From Mesorhizobium sp. (GTDB lineage: Bacteria > Pseudomonadota > Alphaproteobacteria > Rhizobiales > Rhizobiaceae), in the NCBI GenBank assembly GCA_004963905.1, contig SUGL01000020.1:1-64000 (forward strand): 64,000 bases of DNA. Reading direction: 5' to 3'. Each line of letters begins with the position of its first letter. The first letter of the stretch is position 1. The notes under the pieces are model-generated. The model saw only the letters and a program-made list of their open reading frames with translations, searched no databases and was not told the DNA's origin. Both the position numbers and the translations under genes were made by a program. Shown here in pieces: positions 1 through 7,557 of this stretch.

Positions 1-57
1 CCCTCATCCGACCGAGCTTCGCTCGGCCACCTTCTCCCACAAGGGGAGAAGGGGAAG
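1..57 (+). repeat. Intergenic repeat family A, copy 1
   Basis: Short GC-rich intergenic element with two hairpins: CGAGCTTCGCTCG, and CTTCTCCC paired with GGGGAGAAG around ACAA. Similar copies lie at 4799-4857 (inverted) and 4930-4993. It precedes the monooxygenase-like gene and may continue left of the window. It probably forms a structured RNA or weak terminator; its function is inferred only from the hairpins. Confidence 0.75.
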
Positions 58-156
58 TCGGCGCAAAAATTCCTCTTGACCTCAACCTAGCTTGAGCTTG
101 CAAACCGTCTCCGAGCCCCTGCGAAGCAAGCCTTCCAAGAACGGAGACAGATCGAA

Positions 157-498
157 ATGAGCAATAAGAATCAACGCGATGGCAGCGTCTTCCGGGTCGA
201 CAAATTCGTCGTGCCGGCGGAAGCGCGCGACGAAATCCTCGGCAAGGTCAGGATGACACATGAGCTGCTGCGCCAGCAGGACGGCTTCGTGCAGGACTTC
301 GTGCTCGAGCAGTTTTCCGGCCCGGGCGAATTCAATATCGTCACCATGGTCGAATGGGAAAGCCAGGCGGCGGTCGACAAGGTGGTGCCGATCGTCAAGG
401 CAGCCCACGAACGCATCGCCTTCAGCCCGCAGGAAACGATCGCCCGCCTCGGCGTCAAGGCCGACATTGCCAACTATCAGCGCGTGCCGGAGGTGTAG
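157..498 (+). CDS. Antibiotic biosynthesis monooxygenase (ABM) domain protein
   Basis: A 113-residue protein with the size and pattern of a single ABM ferredoxin-like domain: a first strand (VFRVDKFVVP), a helix, then a central strand with the family-like VTMVEWES segment. ABM proteins are small dimeric enzymes or heme/quinol-modifying proteins, often acting on aromatic or stress-related substrates; the substrate here cannot be read from sequence. The start is ATG at 157, with a GGAG-containing stretch about ten bases upstream. It stands alone between two repeats, so context gives no pathway. The fold is likely; the activity is unknown. Confidence 0.7.
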   Translation: MSNKNQRDGSVFRVDKFVVPAEARDEILGKVRMTHELLRQQDGFVQDFVLEQFSGPGEFNIVTMVEWESQAAVDKVVPIVKAAHERIAFSPQETIARLGVKADIANYQRVPEV

Positions 499-545
499 AG
501 CGGATAGCCAACGCTGGTGATTGGCGAAAGCGGACATGAGAGCCA

Positions 546-601
546 ATCTCCCCCCTTGTGGGGGAGATGTCCGGCAGGACAGAGGGGGGCGCTGTCCCGC
601 C
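546..601 (+). repeat. Intergenic repeat family B, copy 1
   Basis: A hairpin-forming element beginning ATCTCCCCCC-TTGT-GGGGGAGAT, followed by a conserved tail (TCCGGCAGGACAGAGG...GCTGTCCCGCC). At least six more copies are in this window: 2258-2316, 2378-2440, 9191-9249, 9868-9922, 10481-10540 and 10749-10804. This copy lies 3' of the ABM gene and 5' of psd. Confidence 0.8.
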
Positions 602-705
602 GACGTCGACGGTGATCGGGATCCCGAGGAATATTGTTGCGTTGCGGGGAGGGGGGCTTTCGGCTATTGAGGCCGGACCTGAAACAGGGACCGCCCTCAA
701 GCCCT

Positions 706-1404
706 ATGACGCTTCTCGATACGATCAAGAATACGTTCGTTCCGATCCATCGCGAGGGCTATCCCTTCATCGCCGCCTTCGGCGCGGCAACGTTGTTCCT
801 CGGCTATTTCTCGTCGATCCTGTTCTGGGTCGGGCTGATCCTCACCGGCTGGTGCATCTATTTCTACCGTGACCCGGAGCGCGTCACGCCGGTCGACGAC
901 CGGCTGGTGGTGAGCCCGGCCGACGGCGTGATTTCGGCGGTCGGCCCGGCCGTGCCGCCGAGCGAGCTTGGCCTGGGTTCCACCGAGATGACCCGCATCT
1001 CGGTGTTCATGAATGTCTTTTCCTGCCACATCAACCGCGCGCCGGCGCGCGGCAGGATTACCCGCATCGAGCATCGTCCAGGCAAATTCCTCAATGCCGA
1101 GCTCGACAAGGCAAGCTCCGAGAACGAACGCAACGGTCTGGTCATCGACAGCCCCAACGGCACGATCGCCGCGGTGCAGATCGCCGGCCTGGTGGCGCGC
1201 CGCATCGTCTGCTGGGCCGAGCAGGGCGGCTCGATCGGCACCGGCGAGCGTTTTGGCCTGATCCGCTTCGGCTCGCGCGTCGACGTCTTCCTGCCGTCGA
1301 GCGCCGTGCCGCGCGTCGCCGTCGGCCAGACGGCGGTGGGCGGCGAGACCGTGCTTGCCGAGTTCGGCGGCATCGCCGTGACGCCGTTGGTCAGGGTTTC
1401 CTGA
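706..1404 (+). CDS. psd: Phosphatidylserine decarboxylase proenzyme
   Basis: Converts phosphatidylserine to phosphatidylethanolamine at the inner membrane. The 232-residue length is that of the short bacterial Psd form. Two hydrophobic segments lie near the N terminus (about residues 20-50), followed by the conserved VSPADG and [13 protein letters not shown] segments. The self-cleavage site is RFGSR near the C terminus; Ser190 should become the pyruvoyl group of the alpha chain, as is known for the family. I chose ATG at 706 (MTLLDTIKN) rather than an upstream in-frame ATG at 634, because the extra 24 residues are not Psd-like and come from the intergenic region. pssA follows three bases after the stop, so the two steps of PE synthesis are one operon. 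Confidence 0.97.
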   Translation: MTLLDTIKNTFVPIHREGYPFIAAFGAATLFLGYFSSILFWVGLILTGWCIYFYRDPERVTPVDDRLVVSPADGVISAVGPAVPPSELGLGSTEMTRISVFMNVFSCHINRAPARGRITRIEHRPGKFLNAELDKASSENERNGLVIDSPNGTIAAVQIAGLVARRIVCWAEQGGSIGTGERFGLIRFGSRVDVFLPSSAVPRVAVGQTAVGGETVLAEFGGIAVTPLVRVS

Positions 1405-1407
1405 ACG

Positions 1408-2223
1408 GTGGGCGCGCCCTTCAAGAAATTCGAAGCCCACGCCAGCGGCGGCCCGCGCATCCGCGAGATTCCGATGCGCATGGTGCTGCCCAATCTGGTG
1501 ACCGTGCTTGCCATCTGCGCCGGCCTGTCCGGCATCCGCTTCGCCTTCGAGGACCGCTTCGAGCCGGCCGTGGTCATGGTGCTGCTCGCCGCCTTCCTCG
1601 ACGGCATCGACGGGCGTCTCGCCCGCATGTTGAAGGCGACCTCGAAATTCGGCGCGCAGATGGATTCTCTGGCCGATATCGTCAATTTCGGCGTGGCGCC
1701 GGCCCTGGTGCTCTATGCCTTCCTGCTCGATCGCGCCGGCTCGCCGGGCTGGATCGCGGCGCTCCTCTTCACCATCGCCTGCGGCATGCGGCTCGCCCGC
1801 TTCAACGTGCTCGCCGACGACACCGACCAGCCGGCGTGGCAGACCGAATATTTCGTCGGCGTCCCGGCGCCGGCCGGCGCGGTTCTCGTCATGCTGCCGC
1901 TCTATCTCTATTTCCTGCGACTCGGCCTGGAGCCCAGCCGGCCCGCGGCCTTTGTCGCCACCGGCTTCACCGTGCTCGTCGCTTTCCTCCTGGTCAGCCG
2001 GCTGCCGGTCTATTCGGGCAAAAGCGTCAAGGTGCCGGGTGACAGGGTGCTGCCGGTGATCCTCGGCGTCGTGCTCTACATCCTGCTGCTGATGACCTAT
2101 CCCTGGTACACGCTGACAGCGTCGGTCGCCGGCTATCTCCTGTTCCTGCCGTTCTCGGTCCGCGCCTATTCGAAGCGGGCCATGCGCGAAGGCGAGAAGG
2201 TGCCGCCTTCGGACATCGGGTAG
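1408..2223 (+). CDS. pssA: CDP-diacylglycerol-serine O-phosphatidyltransferase
   Basis: Makes phosphatidylserine from CDP-diacylglycerol and serine, the substrate of the Psd encoded just upstream. The CDP-alcohol phosphotransferase signature DGxxARx8Gx3Dx3D is complete: Asp68-Gly69, Ala72-Arg73, Gly82, Asp86 and Asp90. Several membrane helices follow, as in the PssA type II family. The 271-residue length is normal. The start is GTG at 1408, three bases after the psd stop; a later in-frame ATG (about codon 23) would also keep the catalytic domain, so the exact N terminus is less certain than the function. Confidence 0.95.
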   Translation: MGAPFKKFEAHASGGPRIREIPMRMVLPNLVTVLAICAGLSGIRFAFEDRFEPAVVMVLLAAFLDGIDGRLARMLKATSKFGAQMDSLADIVNFGVAPALVLYAFLLDRAGSPGWIAALLFTIACGMRLARFNVLADDTDQPAWQTEYFVGVPAPAGAVLVMLPLYLYFLRLGLEPSRPAAFVATGFTVLVAFLLVSRLPVYSGKSVKVPGDRVLPVILGVVLYILLLMTYPWYTLTASVAGYLLFLPFSVRAYSKRAMREGEKVPPSDIG

Positions 2224-2257
2224 GTCGCGAGCAGCGCTTAACGTCGATCGGCAGCGT

Positions 2258-2316
2258 TCCTTCGCGCCCCCCTCTGTCCTGCCGGACATCTCCCCCACTT
2301 GGGGGGAGATTGGCAG
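2258..2316 (-). repeat. Intergenic repeat family B, copy 2
   Basis: Inverted copy of the family B element downstream of pssA; it reads TTCCTTCGCG, CCCCCTCTGTCCTGCCGGACATC, then the CTCCCCCAC/GGGGGGAGAT hairpin. It lies in the 251-base convergent gap between pssA and the acyltransferase/synthetase gene and may serve as a terminator for both. Confidence 0.75.
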
Positions 2317-2377
2317 CTCCTTTCGCAACGCCCCATGCTGCAACGTTGGTGATAGGCGAAAGCCAAGGGGCCATCTG

Positions 2378-2440
2378 ATCTCCCCCTTGTGGCCCCTTGT
2401 GGGGGAGATGTCCGGCAGGACAGAGGGGGGCGCTGTCCCA
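2378..2440 (+). repeat. Intergenic repeat family B, copy 3, with internal duplication
   Basis: Second family B copy in the pssA downstream gap, facing copy 2. The hairpin loop carries a tandem duplication of CCCCTTGTGG, which neighbouring copies lack. The two copies face each other about 60 bases apart, so the whole gap could fold as a large inverted repeat. Confidence 0.75.
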
Positions 2441-2474
2441 CCATCGCTCCGAATATTACGCCTCTCGCACTAAC

Positions 2475-4697
2475 CTACGCCGCCACACCCAATCCCAGCC
2501 GGTCGATCGCCAGTTTGCGCGCCGAAACATAATCCGTCTTGCCGGAACCCAGCACCGGGATCTCTTCCACCTTGATGATGTCGTTCGGCACCATCAGCTC
2601 CGCCGCGCCCGCCTTCTTGCCGAACTGACGCAGCTCCTCCGCGCTGGCGTCGCCGGCCGTGGTGACCAGCACGATGCGTTCGCCGCGCCGCTTGTCGGGC
2701 ACGGCCACCGCCGCGTGGCGCTCCTCCGGCCACAGCGACTGCACCAGCATCTCGACGGCGCCCAGCGACACCATCTCGCCGGCGATCTTGGCGAAGCGCT
2801 TTGCCCGTCCGCGAATGGTGATGAAGCCGTCGCGGTCGACCGAGACGATGTCGCCGGTGTCGTGCCAGCCTTCGAGCGGCTGCAATTCGCCGGGACGGTC
2901 GGCGGTCATGTAACCCATCATCATGTTCGGCCCGTCGAGCCACAGCCTGCCGGCGTCGCTGATGCCCTCGACCGGCTCGAGCTTCATGCGGATCGCCGGC
3001 AGCAGCCGACCGACCGTGCCGTCGCGATTGTGGATCGCGGTGTTGACGGCAACGACAGGTGCCGCCTCGGTCAATCCAAAACCTTCGATGATCGAGGCCT
3101 GGAAACGGTCGCGGTAGGTGCGGCGCGTCTCCGGCTTCACCGCCTCGGCGCCGGCCACCACGAAGCGCAGGCTGGAGAAGTCGCCGTCCTTGGCGGTGCG
3201 GGCATAGTTGGCAAGGAAAGTGTCGGTGCCGAACATGACGGTCGGCTTCACCTTGCGCGCGATCTCCGGGATGATCTTGTAGTGCAGCGGCGAGGGATAG
3301 AGGAACAGTTTCACGCCGGTCACCAGCGGCAGGATGGTGCCGCCGGTCAGCCCGAAGGAGTGGAACACCGGCAGCACGTTGAGCAGGATGTCGGCCGGCG
3401 AGATCGTGACGCGCGCCTCGGCCTGCATGGCGTTGGCGTAAAGATTGCGGTGCGACAGCACCACCGCCTTCGGCGTGCCTTCCGAGCCCGAGGTGAACAG
3501 GATCACGGCCGGTTTGGACGCCTGCTGCCGCTGCAGCGGGACGCGCCAGAACAGCGCCGCCGCGACCTTGTCCAATGTCGTCACGCTTTCGCGCACGTCC
3601 TCGAGCCAGAGCATCTTCGCGCCGCCTGCCTCTACGGCGGCGACGATGTCGTCGATGCCGGCCTTTTCGATGAACGCGCGGGACGAGACCACGGTACGGA
3701 TCACCGCGGTGCGGATCGCCGCCGTCACGCTCGCCGGGCCGGCGGTGTAGTTGATCATCGCGGCGACTCTGGCAGCCGAGACCAATCCGACGAAGGACAG
3801 CACAACGCCATTGGCGTTGGGCAAGAGCAGGCCGACCGCCTCGCCGGGCGCCGTCACCGCCTCGAAGCGGCGGCCGAGCACCCGCGCGCCGATGAACATC
3901 TTGCGATAGCTGAGCGCGCCCGAGATGACGTCCTCGATGATCGGATGCGAGGCGCCGACTCTGGTCGCCGCATCGCGCATGCCGAGGAACAGGCCGCGGT
4001 CGAGATTGGTGCCGTAGAGCCGCGCTTCGGCGAAACGGTCGAACAGCGCGTTGGTGTTGGAGGCCATGTCGGGATTGCGGGCCACCAGCTCGGCGATGGT
4101 CATCGGTTCCAGCACGCTGAGCGACAGGCGCGGGAACCAGTGGCGCGGCGCCTTGTCCTTCGGCGTCAGCGACACAGGCAGATCGCGCGAACCGGCGACG
4201 AAGATCGGCACGATGCGGGCGTCCGCCTGCATGGCGATGCGGGTGATGGCGCGGAACAGCCGGAACGACTTGGTGTCGGGCTCGACCGTGTCTGGCAGAT
4301 AGACGGCAAGCCGGCCCTTGCCTTTGAGCACGCGCACCAGCCGACGGCTGACGAAGACATGCTCGGCGTTGAAGGCGATGGTGCGGCCAAGCTCGCGCCA
4401 CGGCTCCAGCCATGGCGAGCGCGCCGAGGCGTCGTCCAGAATGTGCAGCGTGTCGTCCGGAAGCAGCGACAGCATCAGCGCCGGCTCGATCCGCGACTGG
4501 TGCGAGACGACATAGATGACCGGCGTCCCCGCATTGCGGGCGATGCGGATGCGATCGTCGGCAATGCGATAAGCAAGCTTGAACGGCACGTAGAGCAGCG
4601 CCTGGACGAAACGCAGGTCGAGCCGGAACGTCTCGATCACGCCGATCAAAAGCCAGGCGAAGACAAGACCGGCAAGCAGCGCCAATGTCAGGATCAT
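2475..4697 (-). CDS. Bifunctional acyltransferase / acyl-activating (AMP-binding) enzyme, Aas-like
   Basis: A 740-residue fusion. An N-terminal membrane helix (about 1-22) leads into a PlsC/GPAT-type acyltransferase domain (about 40-240). The second half is an AMP-binding acyl-CoA/acyl-ACP synthetase with the P-loop TSGSEGTPKA, the GFGLTEAAP segment, WHDTGD and a C-terminal lysine in the SGKTD context. This is the layout of Aas, which reacylates lysophospholipids with fatty acids. In the acyltransferase block the usual HxxxxD is HQSRIE (His66, Glu71), so the acidic residue is Glu. I chose ATG at 4697, with GGGAGAG seven bases upstream, over the TTG at 4712, which sits too close to its purine run. 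It faces pssA convergently; the lipid-remodelling role fits the neighbourhood. Confidence 0.88.
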   Translation of the reverse strand: MILTLALLAGLVFAWLLIGVIETFRLDLRFVQALLYVPFKLAYRIADDRIRIARNAGTPVIYVVSHQSRIEPALMLSLLPDDTLHILDDASARSPWLEPWRELGRTIAFNAEHVFVSRRLVRVLKGKGRLAVYLPDTVEPDTKSFRLFRAITRIAMQADARIVPIFVAGSRDLPVSLTPKDKAPRHWFPRLSLSVLEPMTIAELVARNPDMASNTNALFDRFAEARLYGTNLDRGLFLGMRDAATRVGASHPIIEDVISGALSYRKMFIGARVLGRRFEAVTAPGEAVGLLLPNANGVVLSFVGLVSAARVAAMINYTAGPASVTAAIRTAVIRTVVSSRAFIEKAGIDDIVAAVEAGGAKMLWLEDVRESVTTLDKVAAALFWRVPLQRQQASKPAVILFTSGSEGTPKAVVLSHRNLYANAMQAEARVTISPADILLNVLPVFHSFGLTGGTILPLVTGVKLFLYPSPLHYKIIPEIARKVKPTVMFGTDTFLANYARTAKDGDFSSLRFVVAGAEAVKPETRRTYRDRFQASIIEGFGLTEAAPVVAVNTAIHNRDGTVGRLLPAIRMKLEPVEGISDAGRLWLDGPNMMMGYMTADRPGELQPLEGWHDTGDIVSVDRDGFITIRGRAKRFAKIAGEMVSLGAVEMLVQSLWPEERHAAVAVPDKRRGERIVLVTTAGDASAEELRQFGKKAGAAELMVPNDIIKVEEIPVLGSGKTDYVSARKLAIDRLGLGVAA

Positions 4698-4798
4698 GCC
4701 GCTCTCTCCCAACGTCCTCCAGGGCGCGGCTCTTGGCGACCGCTTCGATGGCAGAGGGTAGCGGAAGTGGGGGGAAGGTCAATGTGGATGGCGCGGCG

Positions 4799-4857
4799 TC
4801 CCCTTCTCCCCTTGTGGGAGAAGGTGGCCGAGCGAAGCTCGGACGGATGAGGGGTGT
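4799..4857 (-). repeat. Intergenic repeat family A, copy 2
   Basis: Inverted copy of the element at 1-57, with the CTTCTCCCC/GTGGGAGAAG hairpin and the CGAGCGAAGCTCG palindrome. It lies between the Aas-like gene and the tautomerase. Confidence 0.75.
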
Positions 4858-4929
4858 TGGACGGATCGCGGCGCTGAGGATGTAAGTGCCTAAAGGCATT
4901 TGATTTTTCGAGGTCGCGTTCCCTTCAGC

Positions 4930-4993
4930 ACCCCTCATCCGTCTCGGCGCTACGCGCCGATCCACCTTCTCCCACAAGGGGAGAAGGGGGAGT
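4930..4993 (+). repeat. Intergenic repeat family A, copy 3
   Basis: Direct copy of family A with a different small palindrome (CGGCGCTACGCGCCG) in place of the CGAGCTTCGCTCG arm. It faces copy 2 about 70 bases away and ends just before the tautomerase stop. Compensating change in the palindrome suggests that structure, rather than sequence, is kept. Confidence 0.75.
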
Positions 4994-4998
4994 CGGCC

Positions 4999-5406
4999 CT
5001 ACGCCGCCTTCAGCCTCCCGCTGATGAACCGGAACTCCTGGCTCTTGCCGCCGAAGCCGTAGGCGGCCGCCGGCACCTCGTGCACCAGCGCGTAACTTTC
5101 CTCATGCACCCCGCCGAGCAGGCGGCCGAAGGCGTCGAAGATCGCCTTGAGATAGGCTTCGAGCTCCAGCTTGGTGTTGGTGCCGTCCACCACTTTTATG
5201 TCGAGCCAGAAGCTGTTGGCCCCATGCTCGGCCAGCGACCTGCCGCCAGCGAACCAGTGCTGCGGATCGATGTAGTTGACCGCGACCGCGGTGATGGTCG
5301 GGTCCTTGCGCAGATGCGTGGCCGTGATCCCGGTGATGTCCTTCGCGATTGCGGTGGAAAGCTTTGCGTCCGGCTTGCCGGTGACGCTGACATTGATGAT
5401 CGGCAT
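4999..5406 (-). CDS. Tautomerase superfamily protein (4-oxalocrotonate tautomerase-like)
   Basis: A 135-residue protein beginning Met-Pro-Ile-Ile. In this superfamily Pro2 becomes the N-terminal catalytic base after Met removal. The length is about twice that of a 4-OT monomer and matches the fused two-unit forms of the MSAD/CaaD-like branch. The likely reaction is keto-enol tautomerisation or a related conversion of a small oxo-acid, but the substrate cannot be deduced. The start has a purine-rich GGAGAG about six bases upstream. It is transcribed divergently from a LysR regulator 113 bases away, so that regulator probably controls it. Confidence 0.82.
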   Translation of the reverse strand: MPIINVSVTGKPDAKLSTAIAKDITGITATHLRKDPTITAVAVNYIDPQHWFAGGRSLAEHGANSFWLDIKVVDGTNTKLELEAYLKAIFDAFGRLLGGVHEESYALVHEVPAAAYGFGGKSQEFRFISGRLKAA

Positions 5407-5500
5407 TTTTCTCTCCTTCGGATTTTGGCGCGTCGCGCATTCGATGGAAGGACCATGCCACTATCTACGCATCAACAAAATAGAATTGTTTTTGACAAAC

Positions 5501-5519
5501 ACTTCGATAATATCGAAGT
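5501..5519. promoter_or_regulatory. Perfect palindrome, likely LysR operator
   Basis: ACTTCGATAATATCGAAGT is a 9-base perfect inverted repeat around a single A, and contains a T-N11-A core typical of LysR-type regulators. It abuts the ATG of the LysR gene at 5520 and lies in the divergent gap with the tautomerase. A TTGACA lies just upstream at 5492-5497. Binding here would block LysR translation initiation or transcription, which suggests autoregulation. Confidence 0.6.
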
Positions 5520-6374
5520 ATGGAAATGCTCGATCCCGACCTGCTCAAAACCTTCCTCGCCTTCGTCGATGGCGGCTCGCTGGCCAGGGCGGCGTCCGCT
5601 GTCGGCCGTTCGCCGTCCGCGGTGACGGCGCAGATGCAGCGACTGGAAGAGATCGTCGGCGAGCCGCTGCTCGCGCCACAGGGCAGGGGGCGCGGGCTGA
5701 CGCCGGCCGGCGAAGACCTTGTCGGCCATGCGCGGCGTATCCTTGCCGTCCACAGCGAGGCCTGGCTGGCGCTGAAAGGGGCGCGAGCCGGCGGCCGCAT
5801 AGCCATCGGCACGACGCAGGACTTTGCCGATCACGGCCTGCCGGAGCTGCTCAGGGCCTTCGCCGCCAGCCACCCGCGCGTCAGGATCGAGCTGCGCGTC
5901 GGCCGCTCCCTGGAGCTCGGGTCGGCGTTGCAGGCAGGCCAGCTCGACCTCGCGATCACCATGCGCCATGCCCCGTCGCCGGATGAAGTGGTGCTGATCA
6001 GCGAGCCGATGCTGTGGCTCTGCTCGGAAAAAGGCTTGGCGACCCGGCAGGAGGCGGTGCCGCTGGCGCTGCTCGACCCCTATTGCGGCTTCAGGGAGGC
6101 CGCGCTCAATACGCTCGACGCCGCCGACCGGCGCTATCGCATCGCCGCCGGCAGCGCCAGCCTTGCCGGCCTGCGCACGGCGGTGAATGCCGGCATCGCG
6201 CTGACCCTGCGCACACAGCGCTTTGCCCATTCCGGCATCGTCGAAGCGCCGCGCGAGCTCGGCCTGCCGCCGGTGCCCGTCGCCAGTTTCGCCATCCGGC
6301 TCGGCCGCGAGGCCGACCGGCCGGCGCGCGATCTGGCCGAGCTTCTCGCCGGCGGCCTGGCATTGCCGGCCTGA
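5520..6374 (+). CDS. LysR family transcriptional regulator
   Basis: A 284-residue LysR-type regulator. The N-terminal winged helix-turn-helix (about residues 3-62) shows the family pattern LLKTFLAFVDGGSLARAA with SPSAVTAQMQRLEE as recognition helix. The effector-binding domain (about 90-280) is periplasmic-binding-protein-like. It is divergent from the tautomerase gene and most likely regulates it. The start could be ATG 5520 or ATG 5526; the latter removes only two residues. A perfect palindrome ends at the base before 5520, so the operator overlaps the translation start region. Confidence 0.93.
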   Translation: MEMLDPDLLKTFLAFVDGGSLARAASAVGRSPSAVTAQMQRLEEIVGEPLLAPQGRGRGLTPAGEDLVGHARRILAVHSEAWLALKGARAGGRIAIGTTQDFADHGLPELLRAFAASHPRVRIELRVGRSLELGSALQAGQLDLAITMRHAPSPDEVVLISEPMLWLCSEKGLATRQEAVPLALLDPYCGFREAALNTLDAADRRYRIAAGSASLAGLRTAVNAGIALTLRTQRFAHSGIVEAPRELGLPPVPVASFAIRLGREADRPARDLAELLAGGLALPA

Positions 6375-6400
6375 AGGTCGCTTTACGCTTTCCAAAGAAA

Positions 6401-6426
6401 AAGCCGACCTTTTTGCAGGTCGGCTT
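6401..6426 (-). terminator. Rho-independent terminator of the DMT transporter gene
   Basis: A 10-base perfect stem (AAGCCGACCT with AGGTCGGCTT) around a 6-base loop. On the minus strand it is followed by TTTCTTT, as expected for a terminator of the gene ending at 6527. On the plus strand the T run is missing, so it would act only weakly on the LysR gene. Confidence 0.78.
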
Positions 6427-6526
6427 CTAGTCGGACGGGTCGAGGGGTTTGGGGGGACTTGGGGGGTGACCCGTCGATCTAACAATGCCTGAGCCTGATG
6501 ATGGTTCCGTGACCGCGAAAATATTT

Positions 6527-7444
6527 TTAAGAACGCGCCGATTTCGCCTTCATCCAGTCGCGCCCGGCATGCGCGAAAACAGCGCCAAGCACGATGGCGC
6601 CGCCGATGATGCTGGCGATCGGCGGGATTTCGCCGAGGAACAGCAGGGCAAACAGGATTGCGAAAGGAACCTCCGCCGAGCCGAGCAAGCCGGATTCGGC
6701 GGCGGGGATGAGCCGCGAGCCTTCCGTCCAAAGGATCGAGGCCAGCGCGAATGAGCAGCCGAAGGTGGCGAGCAGCATCATGTCGCGGCCCGAGACGGCC
6801 AGCGGGTCGGTGACGAACCAGCCGAGCACGAAGAGCAGGAAGGCGGACACCGCGCCCGCCCAGACGACGGGCGAGTCGCGGAAGGCGCGCACCATGATCA
6901 TGTAGAGCGCGCTGCCGGCGGTCATCAGCAGCGCCAGCCCGTCGCCGAACAGATGGCCGCCGCCGAGGCCGCCGCCCACCATGATGGCGACGCCGCAAAG
7001 CGACACGGCCGCCGCCAGCATCGTCTGCAGCCGGAATTTTTCCCGCACCAGCAGGAAGGAAAGCAGCGCCGCGATGAAAGGCGAGGTCGCGTAGATCACC
7101 GCGACATTGGCGACATAGGTGTATTTGAAGGCCGAGATGAAGGCGATGCTTGCCGCGGCCCCCTCGACCGCCAGCAGCCAGCCGCGCCAGCCAAGCCTGA
7201 GACTCTCGCGCCCGCCCGAGCGGCGCCGTCGCCACAGCACATAAAGGGTGATCAGGATCGAGCCGAAGAAACCGCGCCAGCAGGTGATGGTCAGCGGATC
7301 GGCGTGGATCGACTTGGTCAGCACGCCGGTGAGCGCGAAGGCGACGGCCGACGCCGAGACCAGCGCGATGCCGAGCGTGCGCTCGGCGGCGATGCCGGCC
7401 GCGCCGTCGACAGGCGTAACGGGCCTTTCGAGGGTATCCATCAT
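6527..7444 (-). CDS. EamA/DMT family transporter
   Basis: A 305-residue inner-membrane protein with about ten hydrophobic helices arranged as two EamA repeats; segments such as TCWRGFFGS and ATSPFIAALLSFLLVREK are typical of the drug/metabolite exporter superfamily. The substrate is unknown. I placed the start at ATG 7444 (MMDTLERP), which has GGTGA about five bases upstream, instead of the ATG at 7492, whose 16 extra residues lie in a poorly conserved, charged stretch. It is probably transcribed alone and ends at the terminator at 6401-6426. Confidence 0.9.
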   Translation of the reverse strand: MMDTLERPVTPVDGAAGIAAERTLGIALVSASAVAFALTGVLTKSIHADPLTITCWRGFFGSILITLYVLWRRRRSGGRESLRLGWRGWLLAVEGAAASIAFISAFKYTYVANVAVIYATSPFIAALLSFLLVREKFRLQTMLAAAVSLCGVAIMVGGGLGGGHLFGDGLALLMTAGSALYMIMVRAFRDSPVVWAGAVSAFLLFVLGWFVTDPLAVSGRDMMLLATFGCSFALASILWTEGSRLIPAAESGLLGSAEVPFAILFALLFLGEIPPIASIIGGAIVLGAVFAHAGRDWMKAKSARS

Positions 7445-7557
7445 TTCACCAGAATATACTTCGCGTGCTGACACCTTGCCGTCAGCAGCCACGATTCCAT
7501 GGCAAGGCGCGTGCGGCTCTGCGCCAGCCTCGGCCTTGCGTTGGGGCAGGGGCTACC

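Noticed and set aside
634..705. Upstream start for psd
   Set aside because: The added 24 residues come from the intergenic sequence and are not Psd-like.
2397..4850. 817-codon open frame on the plus strand opposite the Aas-like gene
   Set aside because: It is antisense to a gene with clear domains, is rich in His/Arg/Asp/Gln as expected from GC-rich mirror frames, and matches no family.
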